Shown in pieces: positions 54,151 through 64,000 of a stretch of 64,000 nucleotides of DNA (its first letter is position 1; each line of letters begins with the position of its first letter). The DNA lies in NCBI GenBank assembly GCA_027605045.1, contig JAQFWX010000006.1, forward strand, positions 1,302,001-1,366,000. Direction: 5' to 3'. The translations under genes were made by a program, and so were the position numbers. The notes beneath the pieces are model-generated. The model saw only the letters and a list, made by a program, of their open reading frames with translations. It was not told the origin of the DNA and did not search any database. The DNA comes from Phallus indusiatus. Lineage: Eukaryota > Basidiomycota > Agaricomycetes > Phallales > Phallaceae.

Positions 54151-55130
54151 TAACTACACGCTTCGATGGCAAGCTCTTATTAGCTCCGTCTAAGTCGTCA
54201 AGCGTGACATGTGACAGCACACCTATGCACAATTCCAGTGACACTGATTCTACGTCTGGCCTATTTGTAGTTTGAGTAAAATGCTTTCAATGTTTAAAAT
54301 CTAACACTGACATTGCTTCTTATTCAAGAAACACGACGAATCACTAAAGCCACGTTGGTACTATTGGAATTGCATAGCTTCGTGTTTCTCTTCTTGCATT
54401 CCTTCAAGGGCTGAAAGTGACGGAAAATGAAAGTTCGCTATAGCTATGAGAACTACGATTTCACCAAAAATATCCTCATGAGATCGTCGAGAATCCAAAC
54501 ATATCAAAGCCACCTAGGGTTGCTGAAATCAATCTCCTGGGAAGAATCACGATATTTATCACAGTGTACTTAGCACCTGTTACATTATTTACCTTTGGCG
54601 ATGAACAAGAACTTGGGTGGGTTGGACACTTCGCCTAAACATGAAGGTTTATGTCTTTTCAAGCAGGAAGACAGGCCTACACGAATATTCTGATTGTTTA
54701 TATAAAGCGGGCTATTGAAAAACCTGTAGTGACATGGTTACCTCTTTATAATACCGCAAGCTGGCACCAACAAGGACTCGCAGTCGTTTGTAATTTTATT
54801 TCAAATACCATTAGAGATAACTTCTCTTTGTCATTTTTTCCTCCATCATCTCAATGATGCATCTCCAAAAATGAAGATTAGGACAATGACATATTACAAT
54901 TGGACGATCATGTTTAGTAAACAGAAAAAGTACTTTTAAAAAGGAGCTTTGCTTCCCAAGTTAATTTACGTAGCTGCGTGCGACTCGTCCCGGCGTTCTA
55001 TTTATAGCAGCGCGGGTGCTTTTCCCTTTGTTCCCTACACCCCTTGTTCTTTCAGCACCGCCTCTGTTACTCATACACCTCGTTTGAGATAAATACATCC
55101 CGTTCCTTCTAAAGAGCTCCTTCAATACTA
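54151..55130. other. No gene recognised
   Basis: Only short frames. A plus-strand TATTTATAG near 54999 resembles a promoter, but no gene follows on that strand; it may be the remnant of a mobile element. Confidence 0.4.
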
Positions 55131-56138
55131 CTACTCAAATCCTGTCAGTGGAAAGTCCCCGAAAGATGCGGGAACCAGAACCGGCTCAGAACGTAACACA
55201 TCGTCAGGATTGTATCGTACGAGGACATCCCATTGCGGTTCGTTCGTGATGTGCACAAAAGCATCTGGGTGATAACAGACGCGCTTCAAAATTTCTCCAA
55301 TAATGAGTGGTATTATCTTGATTATAACAAATCTCTTCAGACATGCAAGCTTAACCTGTTGATCATTGGGGGACGCCGGGATGACGATTTGATGGCAAGG
55401 TCCGCGAATGAGAAGCGATATTAGGTTGGGACATCGTTGAAGGAGGTCGAGACAGTGGTTGAATTTGAGTCCTGCATGTAGAGTGAGATCGAGTTTGACG
55501 AGCCCCGAGGAGAACAGGCTTTGACTCCATGGATGAAACGTTCCGGAAAGCTCATAATGGAGCTGTGTCAACTTCGGAATCACTCCATCGAAAAGTTTGG
55601 TTGCTTCTCGGCGCTCATGCGTCCATAAACCAAAGCTTCGTAACTGCGGCGCTGGTCGTTTGAGGTATGTCAAAATGTGCTCAATCCACCCTCTCAGCTG
55701 AGAAAATTCATAGCGTGGACTACTTGCCCGCACGTGCAGCAACCGAATACGCTGAATCTGTCCCAGGAGAACAGACAGCATTTCCGGTATCTGCGTCTCG
55801 TGAGCTCGAGGAAAATTCAAGTATTCGTCTAGATTCAGATATACACTCAACAGACCCTGCCCAGATCGAGGGAGCAATCGGATTATCGCGCGAGGGGATA
55901 GATGAGGTACTGGTAGGCATGTCCACATAGTTGGATCAGCAACTAGCGTTCGTCTCCACGAACGGCATACTCGTGATGCACCTATTGGAGGTAGTATAAC
56001 TTGGAAGTCTATGTCTATCAAATCGTCATCCGTCGGTACTTCACCATTGTTGGAGTTCCGTTCGTATGAATATGCGTAGATTATGATCTTCCTAAATACC
56101 TCGGTAGGAACACAATGGAATGCGCATACAGATTGCAT
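55131..56138 (-). CDS. F-box protein 3, 335 aa, shortened
   Basis: I chose the start at 56138 (MQSVCAFHCVPTEVFRKII) over the in-frame ATG at 56240. A TATATAAT box at 56242-56249 would place the transcript start downstream of 56240, and the F-box begins directly after 56138. It has the family pattern VILPPIGASRVCRSWRRTLVADPTMWTCL and the leucine-rich region (LQRCPNLISLLI). It ends at FPLTGFE, about 230 residues shorter than paralogues 2 and 4, so it is either a natural short form or C-terminally truncated. Confidence 0.75.
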   Translation of the reverse strand: MQSVCAFHCVPTEVFRKIIIYAYSYERNSNNGEVPTDDDLIDIDFQVILPPIGASRVCRSWRRTLVADPTMWTCLPVPHLSPRAIIRLLPRSGQGLLSVYLNLDEYLNFPRAHETQIPEMLSVLLGQIQRIRLLHVRASSPRYEFSQLRGWIEHILTYLKRPAPQLRSFGLWTHERREATKLFDGVIPKLTQLHYELSGTFHPWSQSLFSSGLVKLDLTLHAGLKFNHCLDLLQRCPNLISLLIRGPCHQIVIPASPNDQQVKLACLKRFVIIKIIPLIIGEILKRVCYHPDAFVHITNEPQWDVLVRYNPDDVLRSEPVLVPASFGDFPLTGFE

Positions 56139-56240
56139 GCTGGAAAGTGTGGGAGGCGTTAAAGTGTGGTGTATGAGAGTAGATGTTGTAAGAGAACAGC
56201 GGGAACTTGAAGAATGAAGTTGTATGTTAAATTCCTGCAC

Positions 56241-56799
56241 CTATTATATACACTTTCGTTATCTACTGCACAGTACTGTGTTCAAACCCGGCATGGACAC
56301 TTGTCCAACCGCCATGAGATTTGTCCAAATGAACACATAGCCAAATGGATTCTAATCATTTCAAGGCTAATGGACAGTTCTTGCTTCGAAGATCAATTGG
56401 CCAAAATGATTGTGTATCCTTGAGTTCTGGCGTTACGCGGCGCAGTCAGTGACGCTGAAGCGGCGCGCGGTTTTAAGTGTTGATACGTGTCGAACTGCCA
56501 CCAATACTTAGAAGTTCCCGGAGAGAGAAACAGCATAGTCTACGCATTTGCATTATAGAAAGGAAATTGTCCAAGGATACAAGACTTCGAGAATTGTCGA
56601 GAGAGAGGTGTAAGAGGTTGAAACTTGAAAGAAACAAAGGGTTTGGTCATTGGACGTGCAGTGCCGTATTATGTACAATCAGGCGAATATGATCAAATGA
56701 CCCAAAGGAGGCGCACTATTTATGACCAACAGTTTGAGTAAGGTAAAATAATTAATGGTGAAATACATAGTTCAGAGTTTGAAAATACACACGCACCGA
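56241..56799. other. Intergenic, no gene recognised
   Basis: The region lies upstream of F-box gene 3 and downstream of F-box gene 4. Nothing else is visible. Confidence 0.5.
56242..56250 (-). promoter_or_regulatory. TATA box of F-box gene 3
   Basis: The minus strand reads TATATAATAG just upstream of the gene, about 105 bp before the chosen ATG. Confidence 0.45.
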
Positions 56800-58488
56800 T
56801 TATTCGGAACAAGAGACATGAATTATATCATCTCTCCCCATTTGCAACATCCTGTCAAGGCCCTCTTCCATTCTTGAACAACGTACCAAGACCTTCAACG
56901 GAAATAGATACTCCCGACGTTCCCGGAAACACTTGCGAATCCTATATACGTCCCTTTTCTTTAACGGTCGACCAAGATCTATAGAGATCTCGCATAGAGA
57001 GGGACACGGAAACGCAGTTTGAAGGTAGGTTTTATCGGATGAATTGAATTCCGTATCATCCCAATCCACATGTCTGAGCTGTAACGCGTACATGCAATCT
57101 AGCCACGGCTCCATGAAAAAATCGTGGAACTGAATTTGAATGTTTTCCTCGATAGTTATGGATACTACATTTGGAACTAAATCGAGAAGTTGGGCGTGTA
57201 CTTCAGGTTGTACTCCGCTCTCGAATTTAAGGAACAGGTGCGTTATCGAACAAGAGGATACGATGGTGTGAACGGTCAAAGGCCCTCCCCAGCTTAACAG
57301 CTCTTGTGAGATTGCGAAAGTATAGACAAGCTCATGATCATCAGAATCATTGAGAAGATCTTGGCGACCGTGTTCTTTGAGAGACAACACCACTCTGTCG
57401 GTACTAGTGAAATGTACGTGGAGGGACGTGAAACGCACGTCGCGAAGGAGGTCCTGCCAGTGGGATGTTTGCGATAAACTGGACTCACACAAATCCTCCG
57501 AAACGATGCGCCACTTTGTATATCTTGGAAATGTAACGTGCTTCAAGAATATCTGCGCCAAACCAACTACACGATCTACTTCGAGCACGAATCTTTGTAG
57601 ATGCGGTAAATCAACCTTGCGACCGAGAAACGATTCAGGGTCTCTTATTTGCGTGTACCTCGATCTCCAATCCATTAAAAGTCGAAATAGCTCGAGACCA
57701 GGCGTTGATTGCAATAGATCAAGGAGATAATTAAAACAGAAGGCGGAATTGGATGGTATAATAAGGTGAAGCTCCGACAGGTTGCAGAACAAAGTGCGAG
57801 CGGGTTGCCCAGAATTGTAGACAAATGGGATATGCAAGTGCTTAAGAGTAGAAGCCTGTCCTTCGAAGAGTTTGTGTAAGAATAGTGGGGGGAGAAGGAG
57901 AGGGTATCGAGAATCGGTATGCGAGAGACGAAACGTTTGTAGGTTTGGTGCAGGTTTTCGAAGATGTAACAGAACGTGCTGAATTTGTTTCTCATCGTGG
58001 TCCGCAGAAAGGTCAACCGACTTGACATGCAGATGCAATAGCTTCATTCGATGGATTTGTCTGAACAGAACGTTGAACATTGTCGTTGTGCCGTCATCTC
58101 TCAGCTCGGAATGATTCCCAAGAGCGAGAAATATGTACAGCAAACTAGAAGTCATATTGGAACGATGAAGAAGTTCCAATACCCCACACGGTTTGATTTG
58201 GGGAATTGGAAAACAGGTCCACATGTTTGGATCGGACAAAAGAGCGCGCCTCCACCATTGACAGACGTGGGACGCGACTATGGGCGGGAACACGAGTTGC
58301 TTATTAAATGATTGATATTCTTCTTTGTCCCGCATTTCCGGTGTATAAATGTAGGCGTCAAGAATGATCTCTTTAAAGATCTCGTAAGGGATCCGTGCGA
58401 CCGCAGGTAAGTTTCGAGATGAGTCAGACTCTCCTGCGGTGCAACTGGTAGTAGAACTAGGATTAAAAACAGTAAATATCAACTTCAT
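56800..58488 (-). CDS. F-box protein 4, 562 aa, intact
   Basis: A single-exon gene. N-terminus with the F-box-like RIPYEIFKEIILDAYIYT, then VFPPIVASHVCQWWRRALLS and DPNMWTCFPIPQIKP. The leucine-rich middle (LSELHLII, LLQSTPGLELFRLLMD, LPHLQRFVLEV) and the C-terminal VYRIRKCFRERREYLFPLKV align with F-box protein 2. It is a probable SCF ubiquitin-ligase receptor of unknown target. It is on the opposite strand to gene 2, so the cluster has been rearranged or inverted. Confidence 0.88.
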   Translation of the reverse strand: MKLIFTVFNPSSTTSCTAGESDSSRNLPAVARIPYEIFKEIILDAYIYTPEMRDKEEYQSFNKQLVFPPIVASHVCQWWRRALLSDPNMWTCFPIPQIKPCGVLELLHRSNMTSSLLYIFLALGNHSELRDDGTTTMFNVLFRQIHRMKLLHLHVKSVDLSADHDEKQIQHVLLHLRKPAPNLQTFRLSHTDSRYPLLLPPLFLHKLFEGQASTLKHLHIPFVYNSGQPARTLFCNLSELHLIIPSNSAFCFNYLLDLLQSTPGLELFRLLMDWRSRYTQIRDPESFLGRKVDLPHLQRFVLEVDRVVGLAQIFLKHVTFPRYTKWRIVSEDLCESSLSQTSHWQDLLRDVRFTSLHVHFTSTDRVVLSLKEHGRQDLLNDSDDHELVYTFAISQELLSWGGPLTVHTIVSSCSITHLFLKFESGVQPEVHAQLLDLVPNVVSITIEENIQIQFHDFFMEPWLDCMYALQLRHVDWDDTEFNSSDKTYLQTAFPCPSLCEISIDLGRPLKKRDVYRIRKCFRERREYLFPLKVLVRCSRMEEGLDRMLQMGRDDIIHVSCSE

Positions 58489-58984
58489 AGTATAGCTCCG
58501 TGCAATGCAATGACAATGCTTACATTGGACCTTTAGATGTCATTACGTAGAGATGTGCCAGTGAATCCCGCTGCCGAAATATTTCAAAACTCCGCGCCTC
58601 GGCTGCAGCCTGACGCTGACGGCGTCGGCGCTCTCTCTTTTGATCGAAGTTCAATTTCACAACAATTTCAGCCACTGCTCAATGTCGTACAGCTTTCGTC
58701 TCCTCTCTTCTGATATGAATGATTTTTTTTTGAAGGAAGTTTCTGAGAGATTTTTAGGCTCAATTCCAATCAGAAATTCACCGTACAAATGTTCCGAGCG
58801 TTCCTTACAGATACCAGACATAATATGGTGGGTCATCGATTTTCAACTCTGGAAATGGATTATCACATGCTCTGAATCTCAGTCATTGGAGAGCTGAAAG
58901 AATATGAAACACGTAAGAAACTTCCAGAGTATATTAATTTTGGTGGTATCGTGGATGCGGTGATTTAATGATATGGATGAGGTA

Positions 58985-59200
58985 CTAATAATACATAATC
59001 TTTGAGGTCTGACGAAGAGTTTTTTTTCCGAGAATAGGAGTTGAACGGTGGTGTCCAAGATCAATGTTCCAACAATAGAACGATTCTAAATTTGATGTAG
59101 GTTGTTGAAGGTGTAACAGAACATGCCGAATCCGTTCGGGGAAGAAACTGGCCATGTCGTCAGAACAGTAAGCTTTCGGTTCTGGTTCACCTGACTTCAA
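58985..59200 (-). pseudogene. F-box gene remnant
   Basis: A short minus-strand frame with IRHVLLHLQQPTSNLESFYC resembles IQHVLLHLRKPAPNLQTFRL of F-box protein 4. Neighbouring exon sequence is lost, so it is a decayed paralogue. Confidence 0.65.
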
Positions 59201-61100
59201 AACTTGTTCGGTAAGAATTTGTTCAGTGAAAGAATTTACAAACTAATATATGTAAAGGAGGTGCAAGGAGAAAACATCAATTAATAAAACTCCATCAGTT
59301 ATATTTATCTGAACTTTGATTCGACTTTATTTTTGTTTTTGAACATCTGACGTTGTTTTGTGGCTCATTGAACATGCATCCGAGTTTAGACCATGCATCA
59401 TAAGTTTGGTCCATTAAAGCAAAACATATGAATCAGGAGTCTCAAGAAATTTCGTCAGAAGAACGATTTTGAAATTCAAACTTTAAAGGAAGATTTAATG
59501 AATTTTGCTGTTATTAGGAGAAGAACTTTGCGATCTCCGCTTAATACGAGAATTAAGAACCTGTGTTCAACGCGAACCACTTAGACCCGGATGACAACAG
59601 CCGAAAGGTACCTATTATTAGAGATTGTGAATTGTGGGGTACGTTCTTGTACGTTGGTGATCTCAGGATTTCAAGAATGTTTCCTAACTCCTAAATAACT
59701 CCAATCCCAAAATGATTGCCTCTGTCTGGAGCAGAAGTTGATGGATGATGGCATACGGACATTTGAGATTCCAGCGCTATCAAACCTAACTATATCGAGG
59801 CCTAAGTCCCTAAACGCCGATCACAGAAGCATGTGTCCGCAGAAGATGTCGACAACTTGAAGGATAATTCAAACAGTAAGAAAATAAGAATGACGGAGCA
59901 AGGATTCCCTACCGATGAGCGCCCTTCTTGATATTCACATTTTTTCTTCATAACAGCTGTTCTGTGTGTGGCTAGGGGAAATGAGAGCATGACTGACAAT
60001 TAAGAAGGTCGAGAACTTGAGATACAAATATAAAGAAGAGCGGGCTAAAGCTCCGAAAGACGGAATAAAAGCAACTTCGAAAGTCGAAGGCGACTTATGG
60101 CGTACGCATATGAGATTATCCTGAGAAAAGGAGTTCTTCGACATCAGTTGACCCAAGAACGTTCGACATTCGGGAGCGAACCCAGAAAGGTATGAGAAGA
60201 CATAACACTTGGGTTAAATCTTACGAACCGTATTTCAGAGCTAACCCGGAATGAGCAAGCTAGAACTTGCGGTTACAGGAGTTTCATATGAATTATTTCG
60301 AGCTGACAGATGTAAGATAAAAAAATGGAGAAGAGCGTGTTTGGTAAGGCGTCGCTTCCGAATAATCCGCCTAGTTTTGAAGCTGGAGGATTACGCCCTC
60401 GAAGCGAGATTAGGAGGCACTTTAGGAGGTTCATTAGGAGCACATTAACATTAAGGGATTATTTCCGACCTAACAACGGACCTGACAAGAAGATGTATAC
60501 TTTGCCAAATTTGCGCATGAGGAGTCATGAGACTGTACAGCTGCTTACGCTATACAACTTCGTTGGGCGCTTATTCTTCGCCGTTTGCCGATCATAATTA
60601 GCGCTTACAAACTCTCCAATGGATTGTTATCTCGTCTCTTTATAGGCTATTATGGCACGACCCGATCTCCCAAATTCATTTTTAAAGTGACATAACCGTT
60701 TTTTCGAAAAACACAGGAAGCGAGATAGCATGACGAAACAGTCACTCAAAACGTCTGCGTCCCTGGTTTTCGCACTCTACTATCTTCAATGGATGACCGA
60801 CTTAGTGATTGAAATTTCCATGAGCCAGCGCTGTATGATTTGTATTATATCCAAAACATGGTATGACTCTCCTGTTTTGTTTTTTGCTATATCATCTGAT
60901 ATCCCTGTGATAAAGGAAAACTCATTCCGCCCAAACGCTGCTTCTTTTGGCTTAGCTTCCACCGAGAACAATTCGAAATATTGTGATCGTATTATATTTT
61001 TGTGGCTTTAGATGAAGCCCATGTGGTCTACACTAATGGTTATTATATATGCAACATTATAAACTATCTAAGCTAACAAAACCAAAAAAAGACAGATGAC
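59201..61100. other. No gene recognised
   Basis: Several frames under 95 codons occur on both strands (for example 60251-60597), without motifs or splice support. I do not call any of them. Confidence 0.45.
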
Positions 61101-62674
61101 TTAAGCAAAGTTTGGTGCGATAACCGATCCTTTTCTCTTTGTTTGAGGAACCTTCTTCTCTTTGACCTCGACTGGGCTTGAAGTTGCAGTCACGGTTGAG
61201 GGCATTTCCGCAAATACATCCCTGACAACCCTGTATACCCGTTCTGCAATTTCTTCCACATCTTCCCGCGTGACAATGTAAGGAGGGCAGATGAGGAAAT
61301 GGTCACCTTCGATCCCACCCTCAGCAGATCCCGTAGCTTGGAAAAGTGCGATGTCGTATCCTGCTGACATTCCTTTCTCGTGAATCTTCGCCGCCGCTTT
61401 CAGACGAGGGTCTAGAGGTTTCTTTGTGGTTTTGTCCGCAACGAGCTCGATAGCCCAGAAAAGACCACGACCACGGATGTCGCCGACGTTGGGATGAGAC
61501 CCGAGCCGTTCGCGTAGACAAGCTTCCAAATGCTCGCCCATCAGTTTGACATTTTGCACCAACCCTTCATCCTTGACGACTCGTTGAACTTCTAATGCGG
61601 CAGCGCAAGCAGCGGGATGTGATTGGTACGTTTGTCCGTGTGCAAAGTATCCGCTTCCCTTGTTGAATACTGAGATAACCTTTTCGTGAACCAGAACGGC
61701 TGAAATAGGAATGAATCCCGCTCCTAATGTCTTTCCTATAGCTTGTATATGAGGAACAACGTCTTCCTGTTCCCATGCGTGCAAGGTCCCAATACGACCC
61801 ATACCGCACATGACTTCGTCGAAGATCAACAAAGCACCGTAGCGGTCACAAACTTCTTTCATCGCTTTGAAATATCCCTTGACAGCTGGTACACATCCAA
61901 GAGCCTGTGATTATATCAGTACAACTCCTTAGCTTTGAGCTAGACATTAGACTCACGGAACCGACGACGGGCTCGGCCATGAAAGCGCAGACTTTGTTGG
62001 GACCTACACGTTGGAACTCGGCGTCCAACTCGTCCGCTAATCTCGCAACATATTGTTCGGTGGTTTCTCCAGGTCGGAGGCCTCTGTATGGGTTGCATGC
62101 GGATACTCGACTGATGTTTGTGGGCAAAATGGGGTCGAACATTGTCTTGCGAGCTTTGAAATCACCAGCTGCCAATGTTGCGATTGTGCAACCGTGCCAC
62201 GAGCCTTCCCTTGCGATGAAGTGACATCTCTCAGGCTGAGGAGGGGAAAGCTCCAAAAAATATTGTCGGGCAAGTTTCATGCCTGCTTCGACAGCTTCGG
62301 ATCCTGTTGTAAGTCGTACGTTAGACTCTGTTTTTCGCGCTGAATACTCAAAGTTACTTACCTGATCCAGTGAGCAATGCTCGTGCCATTTTACCATTGG
62401 TCGAGTCTACTAGGAACTCGGCCAAATCTCTAGCGATTTTGCTTTGATAAAAGCCAGGGTGACAGTAAGCGACTGTCTGGAGCTGATCTGCAATGGCTTG
62501 ATGGACGCGTTCGTTGCCGTGGCCCAAAGCTGATACAGCAGCACCGCTTGTAGCATCAAGGAGTTTCTGACCATTTGTCAGATGTAGCCAGATGCCAGAG
62601 GCTTTGTCGATTGTTTTAGCATTAGCGAAGGATGTTTGTTTGTAAAGATATGCAGAGGAAGTTGAAGATGGCAT
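61101..62674 (-). CDS. Class-III PLP-dependent aminotransferase, 487 aa
   Basis: Exons are 62362-62674, 61957-62303 and 61101-61904. The introns are 58 and 52 bp; the phases agree and give 1464 coding bases. The enzyme moves an omega-amino group to a keto acid using pyridoxal phosphate. Seen are DATSGAAVSALGHG, LLTGSGSEAVEAGMKLAR (phosphate-binding), REGSWHGCTIATLAAG, LLIFDEVMCGMGRIG (cofactor Asp) and AIGKTLGAGFIPISAVL, whose Lys (about residue 277) should bind the cofactor. The length is typical of the family. The substrate (4-aminobutyrate, beta-alanine, ornithine or other) cannot be read from the sequence. The Lys-rich C-terminal tail is unusual. The frame is intact. Confidence 0.92.
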
Positions 62675-62752
62675 TATTGTTTGTGAGTGAATTATTGGAC
62701 TGTTGAAGTCTTGTAAGTGAAGGTGATGAAGCTTTCGTCTAGTTTTGGGTTT

Positions 62753-62760
62753 CTTTTATA
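62753..62760 (-). promoter_or_regulatory. TATA box of the aminotransferase gene
   Basis: TATAAAAG on the minus strand lies about 80 bp before the ATG, leaving room for a short leader of about 50 bases. Confidence 0.65.
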
Positions 62761-63869
62761 GAGAAACATGGTATGGAAGATCGTCTGGCTTGAGCACTGA
62801 CGCAGCTATCGGGGGTTTCTCCTACAACGAGCGGATAGCAATCGGCTCCTCATGTGGTACGAGATTACCACAATTGCGAGTCGCCACCAAGCTTTGATAT
62901 CCCGATAATCCAATGAAATACCTCTCCACAGCATTGTATCTGACTAAAAGACTCATAATCACACTTCATTCCACAACTTTGAGGGCTACGTCGTTGAACC
63001 GCCGATAGAAAGTTGGCTGCAGCGCTCCGCTCATGTAAGGTAGGATTAGAGAGACTGTTTGAGTAACGCGTTCCCAAGACAGTATACTGGATTTTTACTG
63101 GCTGCTTGCCAAGAAATCGAAGCTAGGCGAAAGCCAATCAAAACATCGAGCTGACTTAGCTAATGAACATGGTTTCAGCACTGACCCTTTCAAGCTCACG
63201 GATATTCTTCGGAGGTATCAAATTCATCCCAATTTGGCAACGAACAACCGAAGTCGGATCCCGCTTTTTGATTTTCCGTACGCTGAATTTAATCAAACAT
63301 TGTCACAATCTGAAAAGCGGACTGCTCTCATTCGGACGATCAATGCTAGACGTTGAACAACTTCGGTGTTTGTTGAGACACGACTCTTTTGATGTTCGAC
63401 ATTAATCTCTTGAGGAAAATCCGATCTTAGCTGTTTTCTTGGTATCCACTTATGGGCGTTGAGATGTACGAATTGCATAGCAGCCAGGCTGCCAGTGCTT
63501 GTTAGAGTCTTCCTGGTCTGACAAATACCGAGAGTCTCCCGTTCTTCATCGTGCGAGTATTACGAAGTTTCAGTAATGTTACATTTACATTACTTTTCGA
63601 GTTTTGTGCAAATTGACCTCCTATTCCTGCTATGTAACCGAGCGAGAAGTATCAATGTAGTAAAGAACAAGGACAAAGGAAAGGTCTCACTTGACACTCA
63701 GCACATGGGCTACTAGGTAGGCTCTCCGAGACTCGCAAGATTCACACATGTAACCACATCACACAGCTATACTCCACGTTCTTAAAATCACACTTGAAAT
63801 ATGTCCACGCTTATTATCTCCCTCCTTTTCGAAGGTTGCTACAACTTTCATCCTGCCTTCTGTACTTCT
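62761..63869. other. Intergenic, no gene recognised
   Basis: No frame with motifs or splice support; only the upstream region of the aminotransferase gene is clear. Confidence 0.5.
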
Positions 63870-63948
63870 AAGCGGACCACATACTTCTGGGCGGGCCACA
63901 TACTCCTGAGCGGGCCACACACTGCTAAGCGGACCACATACTCCTGAA
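63870..63948. repeat. Tandem repeat, about four copies of a 20-bp unit
   Basis: Units near AGCGGACCACATACTCCTGA repeat with small changes (GGACCAC or GGGCCAC). Function unknown. Confidence 0.8.
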
Positions 63949-64000
63949 CAGAGTACTGTCGGGTGACGGACATACGACAAACCCGAAGATAGTAACAAAC

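Noticed and set aside
60251..60597. Overlapping small plus-strand frames as a gene
   Set aside because: No motif, splice support or consistent frame.

Overview
The window looks like a basidiomycete (probably Agaricomycete) genome. Genes carry 45-63 bp GT-AG introns, the host genes include an expanded F-box family of mushroom type, and the transposons (Gypsy with chromodomain, Copia, hAT with BED finger, MULE, Helitron) are typical of these fungi. All calls come from reading the sequence; no database search was run.

Layout. (1) 1-5.2 kb: a run of minus-strand intron-bearing genes without recognised function, one with a nucleotidyltransferase-like motif, next to a divergent Helitron Rep-helicase gene (5.3-11.1 kb) that has four exons and two frameshifts in the helicase. 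(2) 12.8-18.5 kb: two divergent broken Copia elements whose 5' LTRs lie head to head. They are interrupted by solo LTRs, two hAT-type MITEs and an AT-rich inverted-repeat element with CACTG ends. (3) 18.9-47.6 kb: the main discovery. One Mutator-like element (MULE), about 9 kb originally and now 28.7 kb, has terminal inverted repeats of about 80 bp and a perfect 9-bp target duplication. It splits an F-box gene, and the two gene halves align without a gap when the element is removed. It encodes a transposase with DDE, SWIM-like and C-terminal Ulp1-like cysteine protease segments, probably a long C-terminal tail, and a small divergent gene with two SUMO-interacting-motif-like segments. Two hAT elements, two Gypsy elements, and solo LTRs of three kinds have since inserted into it. 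(4) 47.6-59.2 kb: an F-box cluster (one split, one long intact, one shortened, one further intact, one remnant), a spliced glutathione S-transferase gene and a perfect long palindrome. (5) 61.1-62.7 kb: an intact class-III aminotransferase gene with a TATA box, then a short tandem repeat.

How the parts act together. The hAT-1 terminal repeats match those of the MITEs at 13.8, 14.5, 27.3 and 37.8 kb, so this transposase (or a close relative) probably moves them. The Gypsy elements carry a primer-binding site complementary to the predicted 5' end of their own transcript, as in Tf1/sushi self-priming. The insertions can be ordered by nesting: F-box gene, then MULE, then Gypsy/hAT/LTR-C, then LTR-A, LTR-B and MITEs. 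Both full-length hAT copies have unlike flanks, which implies deletions that removed parts of the MULE and of both Gypsy elements.
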